Part shown: one piece after another, positions 1-5,138 of the stretch
How the letters are laid out: every line of letters begins with the position of its first letter
Position numbering within the stretch: position 1 is the first letter of the stretch
Source of the DNA: F23-B02 sp045642545
GTDB lineage: Bacteria > Bacillota > Clostridia > Oscillospirales > Oscillospiraceae
DNA: 8,307 nucleotides
Direction of reading: 5' to 3'
NCBI GenBank assembly: GCA_045642545.1
Contig: JAZUJB010000113.1
Location: 1-8,307, forward strand
Position numbers and translations under genes: made by a program
The notes under the pieces: generated by a model
The model's database searches: none
What the model saw: only the letters and a program-made list of their open reading frames with translations
Told to the model about the DNA's origin: nothing

Positions 1-513
1 TTCGGCGGCTCCGTTCCCAAAAACTTCTTCCCCTCCGTTGAAAAGGGTCTGCGCAACTCCGTTGTCAAGGGCGTTCTTGCAGGTTATCCTCTGGTTGGTC
101 TGAAGGCAACCCTGTACGATGGCTCCTACCATCCCGTTGACTCCAACGATATGGCATTCCAGTCTGCAGCTCGTCTTGCATACCAGGACGGTATCCCCAA
201 GGCAAAGCCCACCATTCTTGAGCCTATCGGTCTTCTCCAGGTTACCATCCCCGATGCAAACCTCGGTGACATCATGTCCGATATCTCCTCCAAGCGTCGC
301 GGCACCGTTCTCGGCATGAACGCTGAAGACGGCATGCAGATCGTTGAGGCAGAGGTTCCCATGGCTGAGATGGGCTCCTACACCATCGACCTTCGCTCCA
401 TGACTCAGGGTCGTGGCTCCTTCACCTGCAAGTTCGTTCGCTATGAGGAAGCTCCCGGCAATGTTCAGCAGAAGGTTATCGAAGAAGCAAAGGCACTGGC
501 AGAGGCTGAATAA
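1..513 (+). CDS. fusA: Elongation factor G family GTPase, C-terminal part (5' end outside window)
   Basis: Open from the first base in frame 1 to TAA at 511-513 (a second TAA follows), giving the last 170 residues of a protein normally near 690. What is seen is EF-G domain IV and V: the stretch beginning FGGSVPKNFFPSVEKGL, then LAGYPLVGLKATLYDGSYHPVDS, the LEPIG start of domain V, SSKRRGTVLGM, and the C-terminal LRSMTQGRGSFT motif followed by RYEEAP. EF-G drives translocation of tRNA and mRNA on the ribosome, or ribosome recycling, in the cytosol. The GTPase domain is not in view. The wording KATLYDGSYHPVDS and MTQGRGSFTCKF reminds me of the EF-G-like paralogue many Clostridia carry beside the canonical factor, so this may not be the housekeeping copy. 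Family is sure, paralogue assignment is not. A hairpin follows directly. Confidence 0.93.
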   Translation, partial: FGGSVPKNFFPSVEKGLRNSVVKGVLAGYPLVGLKATLYDGSYHPVDSNDMAFQSAARLAYQDGIPKAKPTILEPIGLLQVTIPDANLGDIMSDISSKRRGTVLGMNAEDGMQIVEAEVPMAEMGSYTIDLRSMTQGRGSFTCKFVRYEEAPGNVQQKVIEEAKALAEAE

Positions 514-521
514 TAAACAAC

Positions 522-549
522 GCGGCGGGCTATGCCCGCCGCTTATTTA
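522..549 (+). terminator. GC-rich hairpin after the EF-G gene, probable (weak) terminator
   Basis: A perfect 9-bp stem GCGGCGGGC (522-530) / GCCCGCCGC (534-542) with a 3-nt loop is followed by TTATTTA. It starts 8 nt after the EF-G stop codon. The U tract is interrupted by A, so termination may be partial. The next gene starts only about 10 nt further on, with no room for its own promoter in between. Confidence 0.75.
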
Positions 550-558
550 GGAATTGCT

Positions 559-741
559 ATGAAGATTAAACTTCCCGAAATCAAAAAGCCCGATATTAAG
601 ATGCCCAAAATGCCCGAGCTTAAAAAGCCGCAGCTTAACTTCAGCGTTGATGAGGGTATGCTTCGCAAGGTTTGGGCAGGAGAAATCGCAGTCGGCGTAA
701 TTCTTTCTCTGACATCTATAATAATCGCTTTTGCAGGATAA
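559..741 (+). CDS. Small Lys/Pro-rich protein with C-terminal membrane segment, unknown function
   Basis: A 60-residue protein I do not recognise. The ATG at 559 was chosen because AGGA at 549-552 lies 6 nt upstream; the earlier in-frame ATG at 532 lies inside the terminator hairpin and has no ribosome site. Residues 2-26 are rich in Lys and Pro, with a Pro every 3-5 residues and a repeat PEIKKPDI (6-13) / PELKKPQL (19-26). Residues 27-42 are mixed (DEGMLRKVWAGE). Residues 43-59 (IAVGVILSLTSIIIAFA) form one hydrophobic segment reaching almost to the C-terminus, as in tail-anchored proteins, which would put the basic Pro-rich arm in the cytosol. It lies between the EF-G terminator and its own terminator. 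Expression probably depends on read-through from the EF-G gene. Codon choice resembles that of the neighbours. I cannot name a family; that it is a real gene is likely but unproven. Confidence 0.65.
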   Translation: MKIKLPEIKKPDIKMPKMPELKKPQLNFSVDEGMLRKVWAGEIAVGVILSLTSIIIAFAG

Positions 742-755
742 TTAAGCAAAACTAA

Positions 756-788
756 AGACACGAGTTTATTAAGCTCGTGTCTTTTTTT
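756..788. terminator. Bidirectional intrinsic terminator between convergent genes
   Basis: A 9-bp stem AGACACGAG (756-764) / CTCGTGTCT (774-782) with a 9-nt loop is followed on the plus strand by a run of seven T (782-788). On the minus strand the same stem is followed by TTTAGTTTTG. It ends the small plus-strand gene (stop at 739-741) and the minus-strand phosphorylase gene, whose TAA stop (787-789) lies partly in the T run. Confidence 0.9.
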
Positions 789-2091
789 ATTTTATGATGC
801 CTTTAATAAACTCAGGCTTTGTAACGGGAGTCGGTATAATTGTGTAGCACTTACGCAGAAGTTCAGCCGCTTCAACTGCTTTTTCCTCGCTTGCTGCATG
901 GATTGTTGCCAGGCTCTCGCCCGCTTCAATCTTGTCCCCTACCTTTTTATTCAGGACAACACCTACGGAAAGGTCAATCTCGCTTTCCTTAGTCACCCTG
1001 CCGCCGCCGAGATGCATGGAAACAAGTCCGACATCCTCAGCGCAGATATGACTTACATATCCGCTTTCAGTGGAAACTGCTTCGTACTGAACGGGTGCAA
1101 TCGGCAGCATTGATGTATCGAAAACAGCATTTTTATCACCGTTCTGCCCCTCGACAAGCTCCGCAAGCTTATTAAGTGCTGAGCCGTCCTCTATGCCGCT
1201 AAGCAGCATACTGCGCGCAGTTTCATCGTCCTCGGCAAAACCGCCCTCAGTAAGCATGCACGAACCGAGCGCAAGGCAAAGCTCTAAAAGCTCGCCCTTT
1301 TTCTCACCCTTCAGAACTTCAATGGCTTCCTTAACCTCAAGGGCATTGCCTACCGCATTGCCGAGCGGCTCGTCCATATCCGTTATGACGGCAACTGTTT
1401 TTCTGCCCGCAGTTTTTCCAACATACACAAGTTCTTCGGCAAGGTGCTTTGCGTCTTCCTCGGTCTTCATAAACGAGCCGCTGCCGACCTTTACATCGAG
1501 CACAATAACATCAGCACCCGATGCAAGCTTCTTGGACATAATGCTGCTGACGATAAGCGGAATGCTCGGTACTGTCGCTGTTACATCGCGCAGTGCGTAC
1601 ATCTTCTTATCGGCAGGCACGAGGTCTGCTGTCTGACCCGCGATTGCTATGCCGAATTTGTTCACATTTGATATGAAGGTTTCCTCGGAAATACCGGTGG
1701 TAAAGCCGGGAAAGCTCTCAAGCTTATCAATTGTGCCTCCGGTATGACCTAAGCCTCGGCCGGACATTTTTGCAATTTTCACGCCCTGAGCCGCAACCAG
1801 CGGGCAAAGCACGAGCGAGGTCTTATCGCCTACACCGCCGGTGGAATGCTTATCTGCCTTTACACCGTCAATGGCAGAAAGGTCAAGCGTTTCACCGCTG
1901 TTCATCATTGCCATTGTAAGCTCCTGCGTTTCCTCTCTGTCCATTCCCCGCAGGAGTATTGCCATCAGAAGTGCCGACATCTGATAATCGGGAATTTCGT
2001 TTTTCGTGTAACCGTCAACAAAGAACTTAATCTCTTCAGCACTGAGTTTCTGACCTTCACGCTTTTTTGCAATTATCTCTGTCATCAGCAT
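787..2091 (-). CDS. pdp: Pyrimidine-nucleoside phosphorylase
   Basis: A 434-residue cytosolic enzyme that splits uridine, thymidine or deoxyuridine with phosphate into base and (deoxy)ribose-1-phosphate, for pyrimidine salvage. The all-alpha N-terminal domain begins with KLSAEEIKFFVDGY and contains MNSGETLDLS (63-72). The phosphate-binding motif DKHSTGGVGDKTS is at 80-92, the family signature SGRGLGHTGGTIDKLE at 110-125, and the substrate residues Arg168, Ser183 and Lys187 are in ALRD and SSIMSKK. This numbering equals that I recall for the Geobacillus enzyme, which supports the start. The C-terminal domain (from about 345) has the GGGR, EIDLSVG and KVGDKIEAGE segments. Length is normal for the family. 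The ATG at 2089-2091 sits 8 nt after a perfect AGGAGG; a further upstream start at 2130 would bypass that site. The family accepts uridine as well as thymidine, so pdp is preferred to deoA. It lies 42 nt after the unknown gene in the same direction. Confidence 0.95.
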   Translation of the reverse strand: MLMTEIIAKKREGQKLSAEEIKFFVDGYTKNEIPDYQMSALLMAILLRGMDREETQELTMAMMNSGETLDLSAIDGVKADKHSTGGVGDKTSLVLCPLVAAQGVKIAKMSGRGLGHTGGTIDKLESFPGFTTGISEETFISNVNKFGIAIAGQTADLVPADKKMYALRDVTATVPSIPLIVSSIMSKKLASGADVIVLDVKVGSGSFMKTEEDAKHLAEELVYVGKTAGRKTVAVITDMDEPLGNAVGNALEVKEAIEVLKGEKKGELLELCLALGSCMLTEGGFAEDDETARSMLLSGIEDGSALNKLAELVEGQNGDKNAVFDTSMLPIAPVQYEAVSTESGYVSHICAEDVGLVSMHLGGGRVTKESEIDLSVGVVLNKKVGDKIEAGESLATIHAASEEKAVEAAELLRKCYTIIPTPVTKPEFIKGIIK

Positions 2092-2099
2092 ATCGTTTA

Positions 2100-2105
2100 C
2101 CTCCT
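2100..2105 (-). promoter_or_regulatory. Ribosome binding site of pdp (decides start)
   Basis: The minus strand reads AGGAGG here, 8 nt before the ATG at 2089-2091. It excludes the longer reading frame that starts at 2130 and makes the internal ATG at 2083-2085 (14 nt away) less likely. Confidence 0.85.
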
Positions 2106-2133
2106 GCAGTCTTTGGTCAGATTTTAGCACATT

Positions 2134-2619
2134 TTATGGAAAATTACTACCTAAACTTGAATTTCTTTTCCCGGGAAATACGGCATACTCCCTGCCGTTA
2201 ATAATTCTGATAATACCGTTACCACGGGGCAGCTTAGCGCTGTCTGCAGGAAACGCAACAAGGCTTTGCCGTCCGTCAAAGCAGGTAAGATATCCGTTTG
2301 CAGTAGAAAACCATAGCAATTCCTCATCTTTTTCTGCTGCTTTCTCTGTTTTCTTTTCAAGCACTTCATTTGCAGCATATTCTATATGCTTGGGAAGCTT
2401 ATTAAGCTCGCTGCGGCTATATCTTTTGAGCAGCTGCAGTTTATTTCCCTTTGGCTGCATTGTACCGAGGTATGCGCTTTCACCGCCGCCGAATACATAC
2501 AGTTTTATTAATCCGCTTATGTCCTCGCATTCCGCTTCAAGACAGGTCATAAGCCTGTCCGTATATATGCAAAGGCTGCCGACTTCTTTTCCGTTTATGT
2601 ACAGTGGGTGCTTTTCCAT
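2134..2619 (-). CDS. Conserved-looking protein of unknown function, two short domains
   Basis: A 161-residue protein without signal peptide or membrane segment. The N-terminal part (about 1-83) is rich in short beta-like strands: LYINGKEVGSLCIYTDRL, then LIKLYVFGGGESAYLGTMQPKGNKLQLLKR, then SRSELNKLP. A charged linker (84-100, EKKTEKAAEKDEE) leads to a second strand-rich part with aromatic residues (LLWFSTANGYLTCFDG, then GIIRIINGREYAVFPG). I have an impression of similar small proteins in Clostridia with the pattern N-terminal NG...G, a YLG..QP.G turn and a R.SR.EL segment, but I know no function for them. The ATG at 2617-2619 follows GGAGG (2624-2628) at 4 nt, a tight but good site. An in-frame ATG at 2674 would translate the mazF terminator, and is rejected. 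It lies between mazF and pdp; the terminator just ahead should limit its expression. Confidence 0.8.
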   Translation of the reverse strand: MEKHPLYINGKEVGSLCIYTDRLMTCLEAECEDISGLIKLYVFGGGESAYLGTMQPKGNKLQLLKRYSRSELNKLPKHIEYAANEVLEKKTEKAAEKDEELLWFSTANGYLTCFDGRQSLVAFPADSAKLPRGNGIIRIINGREYAVFPGKRNSSLGSNFP

Positions 2620-2632
2620 ATTACCTCCATAG

Positions 2633-2662
2633 AAAAACCCCCGAGGAAATCTCGGGGGTTTT
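2633..2662 (-). terminator. Intrinsic terminator after mazF
   Basis: A 12-bp stem AAAACCCCCGAG (2634-2645) / CTCGGGGGTTTT (2651-2662) closes a 5-nt loop. On the minus strand it ends in TTTTTCT and begins 3 nt after the mazF stop codon. It is a textbook strong terminator shape. Only 13 nt separate it from the ATG of the next gene on the same strand. Confidence 0.9.
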
Positions 2663-2665
2663 GTC

Positions 2666-3010
2666 TTAAAGTCCAAAGCTTACGGCAATGGCATTGTCTA
2701 CCTTGGTCATTGTCGTATCATCAAGCTTGCCCATTCGCTCACGCAATCTGGATTTATCTATTGTCCGTATCTGCTCAAGCAGAATTACACTGTCGCGGGA
2801 TAAGCCGACACTTTGCGCGTCAAGCTCGATATGAGTCGGCAGCCTTGCCTTACCCGTCTGACTTGTTATCGCCGCGGCAATAACCGTTGGGCTGTGCTTA
2901 TTGCCTGTGTCATTCTGAACAATCAGCACGGGGCGCATGCCTCCCTGCTCGGAGCCCACAACGGGACTCAAGTCGGCATAATAAATATCTCCACGTTTGA
3001 CTATACTCAA
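2666..3010 (-). CDS. mazF: MazF/EndoA-family mRNA interferase toxin, UUG start, no adjacent antitoxin
   Basis: A 114-residue PemK/MazF toxin, an RNase that cuts single-stranded mRNA at short sites (UACAU for Bacillus EndoA). The sequence is close to Bacillus NdoA throughout: KRGDIYYADLSPVVGSEQGG (5-24), RPVLIVQND (26-34), AAITSQ (46-51), RLPTHIEL, and the C-terminal DSVILLEQIRTIDKSRL. The catalytic pair corresponds to Arg26 (GGMRP) and Thr49 (AAITSQ), both kept, so it should be active. The start must be TTG at 3008-3010: an in-frame TGA lies three codons upstream and no ATG or GTG fits. GGAG at 3022-3025 is 11 nt away, a long spacing, so initiation is probably weak. In Bacillus alr is followed by ndoAI (mazE) and ndoA; here the 94-nt spacer after alr cannot hold a mazE of about 80 codons. 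The antitoxin must be elsewhere, or the gene is restrained in another way. A strong terminator follows. Confidence 0.95.
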   Translation of the reverse strand: MSIVKRGDIYYADLSPVVGSEQGGMRPVLIVQNDTGNKHSPTVIAAAITSQTGKARLPTHIELDAQSVGLSRDSVILLEQIRTIDKSRLRERMGKLDDTTMTKVDNAIAVSFGL

Positions 3011-3089
3011 TTTAATTCACACTCCGAATGATAGTCGCCCGCTACATTTTATGTAGTGTGCTGATTACATTCTCCCACGGTGAATTAAA
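3011..3089 (-). promoter_or_regulatory. alr-mazF spacer: inverted repeat with inner hairpin over the mazF start region
   Basis: TTTAATTCAC (3011-3020) and GTGAATTAAA (3080-3089) are exact 10-nt inverted copies. In the minus-strand mRNA the second arm ends directly before the UUG start of mazF and lies beside its GGAG site (3022-3025). Between the arms a smaller hairpin CTACAT (3042-3047) / ATGTAG (3051-3056) with a 3-nt loop is seen; on the mRNA it contains UACAU, the site cut by Bacillus-type MazF. Pairing of the arms could mask the translation start. A weak minus-strand promoter might also lie here (TATCAT near 3028-3033), but its -35 is poor. The repeat is seen directly; any regulatory role is inferred. 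Confidence 0.45.
3022..3025 (-). promoter_or_regulatory. Ribosome binding site of mazF, long spacing to UUG
   Basis: The minus strand reads CGGAG, with 11 nt between GGAG and the TTG start. It is the only purine-rich site in front of the MazF reading frame. Long spacing and a UUG codon together point to low translation of the toxin. Confidence 0.55.
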
Positions 3090-3104
3090 AAATATACATT
3101 GGGC

Positions 3105-4229
3105 TTATTTATATATTCTCGGCACGCGCTTAGACACTGCGCACAGCAGCTCATAGGGAATTGTTCCCGCCGCCTCGGCAAGCTTTTCAATCGATGCGTT
3201 TTCGCCGAAGATTTCGACCTCGCTGCCGACATTTATGTCGGGCTTGTCACTCAGGTCAACCATGCACATATCCATGCAGATATTGCCGCACTGCTTAACC
3301 TCGCTACCCTCGCTGAAATAGCTGCACTTACCGGCTGATGCCCACGGCAGGCCGTCGGCATAGCCAGCGGCAACGACGCCCATTCTCGTGCGCTTGCCCG
3401 TAATGAAGTTTCTGCCGTAGCTTATGCAGGTGTCGGGCTCATAATACTTGATTGTGCTTACCTTGCTGACAAGACGCATTGCGGGCTTCAGACCGAGCTT
3501 ACCGCCGTCACCGTAGCCGTAAAGCAAAAATCCGGGGCGTACCATATCAAGCATCATCTCAGGATGATTTACAACCGCGCCGCTGTTTGCACAATGGCGG
3601 ATTTTAAACTCTACGCCGCCAAGCTCCTTAGCGCTGTTGATTACGCGCATAAACAGCTCAAACTGCTTTTTGGTGTACTCCACGCTCTCTTTATCAGTAT
3701 AGTCCGAAACCGCAAAATGGGTGTATACACCCTCTGCCTGAATATTCGGCATTCTGCAGGTGCGAATTACATTCTGAACACCCTCGTCAAAATAAGCACC
3801 TGCACACAGATAACCCAGACGGGACATACCTGTATCGAGCTTAATGTGAATCTTCAGCGTTCCGCCGAGCTGCGCTGCTGCCTGTGAGTACTCAATTGCC
3901 TTTGCCTCACAGCTTACGGTCTGAGTAAGGTTATTCTCAAGCAGGAGCTTTACATACTCGGGTGGAGTATGGCCGAGTATGAGTATCGGCATTTTCACTC
4001 CGCTGCGCCTTAGTTCAAGAGCTTCGTCAAGGCAGGCAATTGCAAGGTAATCCGCGCCGCACTTTTCAAGGTGCTTTGCAACCTCAACCGCACCGTGGCC
4101 GTACGCATCGGCCTTGACTATGCCGAGAAAGCGACAGCCCTCGGGCAGACGCGCTCTTATCGTGCGATAGTTGTGTTCAATATTCTCAAGGCTTACTTCA
4201 GCCCATGTTCTCTTTTGTAAATCGTTCAT
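3105..4229 (-). CDS. alr: Alanine racemase
   Basis: A 374-residue PLP enzyme that interconverts L- and D-alanine in the cytosol, supplying D-Ala for peptidoglycan. The N-terminal TIM barrel begins with RTWAEVSLENIEHNY; the PLP lysine is Lys39 in GIVKADAYGHG (36-46), the same number as in the Geobacillus enzyme. Lys130, the likely carbamylated lysine, and Arg137 are in KLDTGMSRLG. RPGFLLYG is at 231-238. The second catalytic residue, the Tyr of the other subunit, is Tyr271 in SYGRNF, and the C-terminal beta domain has GNICMDMCMVDL (315-326) and ends YELLCAVSKRVPRIY. All key residues are present and length is normal. ATG at 4227-4229 lies 2 nt after the lipoprotein stop codon with only a weak ribosome site, so translation is probably coupled to that gene. 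The lipoprotein-alr-mazF order matches the Bacillus ydcC-alr-ndoA cluster. Confidence 0.97.
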   Translation of the reverse strand: MNDLQKRTWAEVSLENIEHNYRTIRARLPEGCRFLGIVKADAYGHGAVEVAKHLEKCGADYLAIACLDEALELRRSGVKMPILILGHTPPEYVKLLLENNLTQTVSCEAKAIEYSQAAAQLGGTLKIHIKLDTGMSRLGYLCAGAYFDEGVQNVIRTCRMPNIQAEGVYTHFAVSDYTDKESVEYTKKQFELFMRVINSAKELGGVEFKIRHCANSGAVVNHPEMMLDMVRPGFLLYGYGDGGKLGLKPAMRLVSKVSTIKYYEPDTCISYGRNFITGKRTRMGVVAAGYADGLPWASAGKCSYFSEGSEVKQCGNICMDMCMVDLSDKPDINVGSEVEIFGENASIEKLAEAAGTIPYELLCAVSKRVPRIYK

Positions 4230-4231
4230 AG

Positions 4232-4777
4232 TCAGTTCATTTCCCAGTCGCTAATTTCAATAAACACGACCGTGTTTTCCTTATATGTTATCTCAGCATT
4301 CAAGGGTGTAAGCTCTGAATCGAGCCACAGCGTTACGGTTACATCGTCTGACGGTATAAGCCTTGCTACAAGCATATCCTCCTCGGTCCAGACAATATCG
4401 ATATGTCCCTCGCGTATGGTTTTTGCAAGCATCGGCAGCGCGGACATGGGACTTAGGTCCGAATCCGTCAGCATACCGAGGTCAAGAATAACGCCCTCAA
4501 ACTCAAGCGTTGTGGAATCAGGCGCAACACGCGCTTTTATGCCCGCAACAAGCTCGGGCTCGAGTATTTCAATTACCGCGCCATTCGAGTCCTGCTCGTA
4601 GCCTAACTTGAATTCTGCCGTTTTGTTTGTATATTCCGCTCTTACATTTGCGGTGAAGTCAATTTCCTCTGCCGCAGCCACCTGCAGCGCAAACTGATTG
4701 AAGCTTGCCTCGGCATTTTTTCCGCAACCGCAGAGCATAATAAGACATAGCATTATCGGAAGCATAACTTTTCGCAT
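4232..4777 (-). CDS. Predicted lipoprotein upstream of alr (YdcC position)
   Basis: A 181-residue protein with a lipoprotein signal: MRK, a hydrophobic stretch (4-16), then lipobox Leu15-Cys16-Gly17-Cys18, with Cys18 the lipidated residue; Cys at position -2 is uncommon but tolerable. The mature part (about 164 residues) would sit on the outer face of the membrane. It is acidic and strand-rich: ASFNQFALQVAAAEEIDFTANVRAEY, a TLEFEGVILDLGMLT segment, and a C-terminal LDSELTPLNAEITYKENTVVFIEISDW. Alternating strands would fit a LolA-like fold, as in Bacillus YdcC, which occupies the same place before alr; this protein is shorter, so homology is only suggested by position. ATG at 4775-4777 follows AGGGG at 8 nt. 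The reading frame stays open upstream to 4873, but a strong promoter inside that stretch and the signal peptide fix the start here. It is the first gene of the minus-strand unit. Confidence 0.82.
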   Translation of the reverse strand: MRKVMLPIMLCLIMLCGCGKNAEASFNQFALQVAAAEEIDFTANVRAEYTNKTAEFKLGYEQDSNGAVIEILEPELVAGIKARVAPDSTTLEFEGVILDLGMLTDSDLSPMSALPMLAKTIREGHIDIVWTEEDMLVARLIPSDDVTVTLWLDSELTPLNAEITYKENTVVFIEISDWEMN

Positions 4778-4802
4778 ACCGCTCACCCCTTCAATCAATT
4801 GT

Positions 4803-4831
4803 ATTATAGCTGTCCGACTTTCATTAGTCAA
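4803..4831 (-). promoter_or_regulatory. Strong sigma-A promoter of the lipoprotein-alr-mazF unit
   Basis: On the minus strand TTGACT (4826-4831), a 17-nt spacer and TATAAT (4803-4808), only one base from consensus with ideal spacing. The transcript should start near 4796, leaving a leader of about 20 nt before the ATG at 4777. Confidence 0.88.
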
Positions 4832-4839
4832 ATTTTCTC

Positions 4840-4868
4840 TTGACTTTTCATTCATTCTGGTCTTTAAT
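4840..4868 (+). promoter_or_regulatory. Probable promoter of the pheST T-box transcript
   Basis: On the plus strand TTGACT (4840-4845), a 17-nt spacer and TTTAAT (4863-4868). The start would be near 4875, upstream of the T-box stem I. The -10 has one mismatch. An alternative -10 (TATATT, 4879-4884) lacks a good -35. Confidence 0.65.
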
Positions 4869-4889
4869 GTCATTATTGTATATTGTATT

Positions 4890-5107
4890 GCGATGATCGG
4901 GAAGATAATGCATCATTCGTCAGACAGAGAGTGGCGGTCACCGGCTGTAAGCCGCCTGTGATGAACGCATTTAGTTCGCCCGTGAGCTCCGACTAATCCT
5001 CGGCGGTCTGCTCCGTTATGGCATCAAGCGCGATTTTGTATCGAATTTGGGTGGTACCGCGGAAGTCAGTCTTTCGTCCCTTTGGGGATGAAGGGCTTAT
5101 TTTTTTG
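4890..5107 (+). promoter_or_regulatory. T-box riboswitch leader for pheST, specifier UUC (Phe)
   Basis: The T-box sequence GGGTGGTACCGCGG is at 5049-5062. Its TGGT (5052-5055) pairs with the ACCA end of an uncharged tRNA with discriminator A, as in tRNA-Phe. In stem I, CGGG (4898-4901)/CCCG (4979-4982) and ATGC (4908-4911)/GCAT (4967-4970) frame the specifier loop, whose 3' side reads TTAGTTCG; TTC at 4975-4977 is the Phe codon. AGAGA (4926-4930) and the GGCGG...CCGCC hairpin form the distal bulge and loop. Stem III is GAGC (4984-4987)/GCTC (5010-5013). Uncharged tRNA-Phe should stabilise the antiterminator and let pheST be transcribed; charged tRNA leaves the terminator. The lower base of stem I is poorly defined, so the 5' edge is approximate. 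Confidence 0.93.
5071..5107 (+). terminator. T-box regulated intrinsic terminator
   Basis: CTTTCGTCCC (5071-5080) pairs with GGGATGAAGG (5085-5094) around a 4-nt loop, 10 bp with two G-U pairs, followed by GCTTATTTTTTTG. It lies just after the T-box sequence, as expected for the off state. Confidence 0.9.
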
Positions 5108-5138
5108 TTTATAATTTTTATTATAGAGGAGACTTAAT

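Noticed and set aside
532..558. Earlier ATG of the small K/P protein
   Set aside because: It lies inside the hairpin loop of the EF-G terminator and has no ribosome site of its own.
1193..1636. 147-residue reading frame antisense to pdp, rich in Ser
   Set aside because: Ser/Ala/Leu-rich composition typical of an antisense shadow; pdp is sure on the other strand.
2092..2130. 13-residue extension of pyrimidine-nucleoside phosphorylase
   Set aside because: The perfect AGGAGG lies inside it, and residue numbering from 2091 matches the family.
2620..2676. 19-residue N-terminal extension of the unknown protein (PPRFPRGFF stretch)
   Set aside because: It is the translation of the mazF terminator hairpin; a good ribosome site lies directly before the ATG at 2619.
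3011..3089. Spacer inverted repeat as a miniature transposon
   Set aside because: No target-site duplication is evident, arms are only 10 nt, and no second copy is in the window.
3011..3104. Possible hidden mazE antitoxin gene in the alr-mazF spacer
   Set aside because: Only 94 nt, with stops close by in the readable frames and nothing like an AbrB/MazE sequence.
4778..4873. 32-residue extension of the lipoprotein
   Set aside because: The stretch contains the near-consensus promoter, and the signal peptide with ribosome site begins at 4777.
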